A stretch of 64,000 bases of DNA, taken from Drosophila pseudoobscura (taxonomy: Eukaryota > Arthropoda > Insecta > Diptera > Drosophilidae). The stretch lies in NCBI RefSeq assembly GCF_009870125.1, contig NC_046681.1, positions 16,753,001 through 16,817,000 of the forward strand. The letters run 5' to 3'. Position numbers and translations under genes: made by a program. Of this stretch, positions 60,701-64,000 are shown one piece after another; within the stretch, counting starts at the first letter, position 1; each line of letters opens with the position of its first letter. Below the pieces are notes generated by a model that was not told where the DNA came from, made no database searches, and was given only the letters and a program-made list of their open reading frames with translations.

Positions 60701-63700
60701 TTAAGCTCTAAGGAATAACGATTTTCAATTTTTCAATTTTATTTATAGCCCTGCCAAGAGCAGAAAATGAAAACTCAATCCACACGTTCCATTTTTGGGC
60801 CAAATATCGTATTGTAGTTGGAAATTTTCAAACAATTGGCCAGCGGAAGCATTTTATTCTGGGAAGCAGCCTCACATGACAAACAAATGTCGAGGGAAAC
60901 TTTTTTAATTACTCTCGATAGGCGGAGAGTGGCGGCGCACTGGCGGGTAAAATAACGAACCCCGAAACACAACCCCAGCGATATGTGCCAAAAAATACCG
61001 AAAACGTGCAACACTTCAAGGCGGGCCATGAAATACGATATCAAGGAGCGAGAGGGGACATTGCAGCGGAATGGAAGGACAGGGAGGCGGAAGCTGTGCC
61101 TGAGGCTGGGGCTGGGCCTGGGGTCCTGCCTGTGTTACATACGATACAATATGCTGGACAAAAGTTACCCCTTCTCTTTTGTGTGTACACAATTTCGTTG
61201 GTGTTATTAAATTTGTCCCAATTGAAGGATGCAGCGGCTGGCAGGTCCGTGCTCATCTGCAACTTTGTGCTCAAAGCCCAAATAGTTGTTAAAATAATAA
61301 ACATTTCTGTGCGATCTCCGACAATTGTTTTCCTGGCGTTTCTGTTGTACTTCTGACTTTTGACAATTTATTCGAGCTTCCAGCTTAGCGCTGGACCGTA
61401 AAATTAAGCGTAAAATTCAGGGTTTAGTGATGAATGTCCGCAGGGTTAGCCCCAAATGAGGCCCAGGGGAACAGCAATTAATGGAGGAACATCCCCCCAC
61501 ACACGCACGCAGCAAAAAGGGCAATAAAGTGTCTTGTCACAGGAGCAGCAGCAGCAAACCAACAATTTCGGAGATTATACAATTCCGACATTACGACTAC
61601 AAGATACCCTAACCCCGTTAATGGGAAACTGTCTAGAAGGCACCATAAATTTCAAGAAAATAAAGGCTATTACTTCATTCAGGAGGTAATTTTTGCTGGG
61701 ATTCTGGCCTGAAATGTTCCCGAATTGCATATACCCTCTTACTGTACGATTACGGGGTAAATCAACAAACAGCAAACAGGAACTTAGAACGTGACTGCAG
61801 CATGCAAATTTTATGGCTGAGTGTTGTAAATGTCCCGGCCCTGGCCCTGCCCCTCTCTATGCCCCACTCCATGCCGGGGCCGCAAATAAGTTGCTTACAT
61901 TCTGCAATTGTCTCTGCAATCCTTTCCCTCGGCCACGCCCATCATGTCTGTGTCTAATGGGCGACCATTTGTCGCCATTTGGTGAGCCGAATACACATGT
62001 TCCTCAGTCATTCAGTGGGTCTGGTCTGTCTGGCTGTGCGGTTAATAAAGGCCACAAAAACTGTTACCCCGGACTCGGTTGCAGCGATTCCATCGAATTG
62101 ATTCCAAAAGTCGAGCGATGTGACATTAAGGGCCATTCGATATTTATGATTTTGCAATTAAACATCGCAAAAACACATAACTAATTCATTAAAGAGTGCC
62201 ATCAATTAAATGCTTGTCAGTATTCCAGCGTTCCGAAGCGGCCCACGCGCCATATGCGGCGTATGCGCAATGTGGAAAATGGTCAAGGTCAATGGAACAT
62301 TAATTTCGGATGACACAAGCTCCACAAAAATCTCAAACAGACCACAGACAAATGTTGTTTACATTTGTATTCGCAATGTAAGCGTGAATTGTTTATGATA
62401 ACACCTGGTGATTCATTTATTCAGCTTACTCGCACTCGCTGGCGTTTTATTTGCCATTTCTTTAACTTTCACAACGTGTCGGGAAATGAGATTCGACAAA
62501 AAAATACCCTTAAATATTGTCTGTTCTGTGATAAAGTCATCATTGGGTCACCAAAAAACCACCGACATAAAACCCCAAACGCAAAGTGAAAGTCCAGCCA
62601 CAAAAGGCGACCAAAAAACCTCTGCAAAAAAAGACACAAACACAATATAAACCAACCAAACACTGGGCATTGAGTAATTGGCGAGTCAGCAGTAAATTCA
62701 CTGCGGCCGTGATATATACAACGGGTCTCAATGGACATTAGCACGCACCCGGAACGGGGGCCCGGGATGCTGCCGCTGCCTGTGGGACGCCGCCAAACGG
62801 CTTGTGGCAGGCACTTTGCCTCTACTTCAATTCATGTTTTGTCCTCGTGTTCCTTGGGCCACTACACAGCCCGAACAGCAGGACATAGCCAATGAATGAA
62901 TATTAAAGGTCACCAAGAGATTTGCGAAACAAATAAAGTGGGGAGTCTATGGACATGCGGAATGACTTGTACTCGCACTCGAGAGAGTAACAAATAACTG
63001 CCTGGTCAACGATTATAAGTCTTGTTTATACACGTACTTCCCATTCCGTATCTTAAGTTCTAGATCTATAATTTCGTACTCACCAAAAAAGCAGCAGCAA
63101 AAGACAATGGTGTAGAGGGTGATGAATATGATGCGCACATCGGTGCGATCGAAGATATATTCACTGGCGTTTGCGGCATCCTCCTCATCCTCGATTACGT
63201 CGATGGCCGCACCGCCGCCGCCCAGGACTGGCACCAGAGCCGTTGTTGTGTCGCCAAAGAGCAGGGCGTAATCGGTGCCATTGCCATTGCCATGGCCATT
63301 GAATGACAGGCCCGAACCCATCGTAGAGTCATTTGCAGACGACGATGCCAGGGTGGCAATCGCCTGCCAGAGCAGGAGCAGCAGCATCACCACTAGCCAC
63401 GGAAATGAGCTGGACAGGGGATTGCTGGTCAGCCGGAGCTTGTTGTGTCGCTGTGGTGGGGGTTCCTCCAGTCCCTCCAGTCCCTCCAGTTCCGGGCTCT
63501 GTCGAGCGGAAATGCTATAACTCGTTGAGCTCTTGCTCTTGCTTCTGCTTCTGCTCCTCTTTTGATTATGCTCCTCTCCATTCGTGTCGGCATTATTATC
63601 GTTGCTCTCATCGTAAGCTGCTGATATGTTTGTGCTGCCACTTTGTCGTCGCTGTTTATGTTGCTCCTCCGCCTGCTGGGCCCCAGCCTGCAGCAACACT

Positions 63701-63735
63701 GTGTGCACTCGGCCACCACCCAAGCCTCCGCTCAT
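48787..63735 (-). CDS. TrissinR: Trissin-receptor-like GPCR, eight coding exons
   Basis: Exons in transcript order: 63084-63735, 58814-58958, 55731-55890, 54793-54993, 54167-54550, 52766-53025, 48925-49144, 48787-48837. Phases agree at every junction and the sum is 2073 nt (690 residues). Class A features: TM1 joining IIFITLYTIVFCC to GNLLVILVV, TM2 NFFLANLAFADFCVG, TM3 with FLCRMYQF and ERYFAIVHP (the DRY site), TM4 MVIVTVWITSAVY, an extracellular loop with EEICVL, TM5 MINFVLLYVMPLLVM, TM6 MLIIFVLTFALCNLPYHARK and TM7 NSGVNPLLYAFLS. The third intracellular loop is very long, with Gln, His and Gly repeats. This matches my memory of the melanogaster trissin receptor, which responds to a cysteine-rich neuropeptide. 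The start is the first ATG after an acceptor at 63748 (TTATCCTTGCAG); earlier exons would be non-coding and outside or near the window edge. An unusually long N-terminus of about 200 residues contains a hydrophobic stretch at 112-130. Confidence 0.88.
49145..52765. other. Intron of the GPCR gene, 3.6 kb
   Basis: It lies between the exons encoding TM6 and TM7. It holds a minus-strand open frame of about 140 codons (50336-50758) with an acidic DDSDDDD patch and a basic tail. That frame has no recognised domain and no attached splice sites, and I do not call it a gene. Otherwise AT-rich with a TGGA repeat near 51630-51650. Confidence 0.5.
53026..54166. other. Intron of the GPCR gene, 1.1 kb
   Basis: Donor GTAAGTTTTT and acceptor CTCTGTCAG on the minus strand. 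Nothing else seen. Confidence 0.6.
54994..55730. other. Intron of the GPCR gene, 0.7 kb
   Basis: Donor GTGAGTTAAG and acceptor TTTCTTGTAG on the minus strand. Nothing else seen. Confidence 0.6.
55891..58110. other. Left part of the 2.9-kb GPCR intron
   Basis: Mostly AT-rich. It contains the possible miniature element at 57471-57838. No coding exon supported. Confidence 0.45.
57471..57838. repeat. Possible AT-rich miniature element with short terminal inverted repeats
   Basis: It begins ACACTGAGCGAAAAATGG and ends CCTTTTTTCTCTGGGTGT. The reverse complement of the end matches the beginning at about 13 of 18 positions. The 330 bases between are about 80% A+T. Ends of this type are common in fly non-coding DNA. 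It could equally be a chance match. Confidence 0.35.
58111..58644 (+). CDS. Candidate tiny secreted peptide nested in a GPCR intron
   Basis: Exon 1 is 58111-58141 (MRIFIVLLLV plus one base, then donor GTGAGTTTT). Exon 2 is 58562-58644, after the acceptor GCATACTCTCAG. The join makes glycine and gives GGSPQYPDSYVRQRQPLNNE, then LQDEPTT and a stop, for a total of 37 residues. The leader is a short, strongly hydrophobic signal peptide split by a phase-1 intron, as in all four small genes at 8-11 kb. The gene is on the strand opposite its host, in the intron between TM1-TM2 and TM3 exons. No TATA box is obvious, and the only initiator-like word (ATTCAGCTAC) is near 58041. The acceptor choice is the weak point; another at 58626 would give an immediate stop. 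Function unknown. Confidence 0.45.
58758..58775. repeat. Poly(G) run, 18 bases
   Basis: G homopolymer inside the GPCR intron, 40 bases before the exon that starts at 58814. Confidence 0.9.
58959..63083. other. Intron of the GPCR gene, 4.1 kb
   Basis: It interrupts TM1 (phase 1). Donor GTGAGTACG and acceptor TATATTTCTAG on the minus strand. It contains short CA repeats near 60100 and TTTGGG repeats near 59397-59420. No exon or RNA gene recognised. Confidence 0.55.
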
Positions 63736-64000
63736 TATGGGATGCAGCTGCAAGGATAAAGAACAAGTCCATTGTCAGTTTAGTGGATGTCGGTGGAACG
63801 GCAGCGGATGATTGGCTCTAATCAGTTTCTGAGCAAACAAATTAATTCAGCTTCGAGTACTCTTTAAAATTCAAACCATCCAGAGATTTAAGCCGTGAAT
63901 AGGGTTTAGAAGGTGGGTGTAAGTGGGGAAAAGCTATTGTTATGTTGTTTTTGCCAACGATTATGAATAAGATACTTTACAACTTTTCTCGAAAATAGTA
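63736..64000. other. 5' side of the GPCR gene
   Basis: A good minus-strand acceptor (TCTTTATCCTTGCAG, exon side beginning 63747) lies 12 bases before the chosen ATG, so at least one upstream non-coding exon is expected. It is not identified in the remaining bases. Confidence 0.5.

Overview
This is animal nuclear DNA, almost certainly from a Drosophila species. The genes are split by short GT-AG introns of about 46-90 bp alongside introns of several kb. TATA boxes sit close to start codons, long stretches are non-coding and rich in CA/TG/GA repeats, and the recognisable proteins are insect or metazoan. I cannot name the species. The gene content (a Meru-like RASSF protein and a trissin-receptor-like GPCR) makes me think of the 71-72 region of melanogaster 3L or its equivalent, but that is from memory and not shown by the sequence.

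Layout. An intronless BTB-BACK-discoidin gene related to BTBD9 lies at 0.8-1.9 kb (+). At 8.2-11.4 kb there is a tight cluster of four small secreted-protein genes (three on -, one on +). Each has a TATA box just upstream and one tiny phase-1 intron inside the signal peptide. Two of them are clear paralogues over the promoter, exon 1 and the start of exon 2, then have unrelated mature parts. At 16.4-17.3 kb is a GAGA-rich promoter-like block followed by a 5'-UTR-like exon with a good splice donor. A TMEM209 homologue occupies 24.4-26.0 kb (-). A RASSF9/10-type protein (Meru-like) with RA-type domains and a PDZ-ligand-like C-terminus is at 38.4-39.8 kb (+).

From 42.3 to 44.6 kb there is a relic of a Jockey-type reverse transcriptase and then a striking fold-back element. 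Its two arms are built from tandem units that form a 251-bp higher-order repeat in the left arm, around a smaller inverted core. Just beyond it, 44.7-47.5 kb holds traces of minus-strand coding units that I could not recognise.

The last quarter of the window is one gene: a rhodopsin-type GPCR on the minus strand, best matched to the trissin receptor, in eight coding exons spread over 15 kb and giving 690 codons. Inside one of its introns, on the opposite strand, is a two-exon candidate gene for a tiny secreted peptide of the same build as the 8-11 kb cluster (a signal peptide interrupted by a phase-1 intron).

The most promising undescribed material is the compact TATA-driven secreted-peptide genes (8.2-11.4 kb and 58.1 kb) and the fold-back element at 42.6-44.6 kb. 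All exon models were built by eye from splice sites and reading phase.
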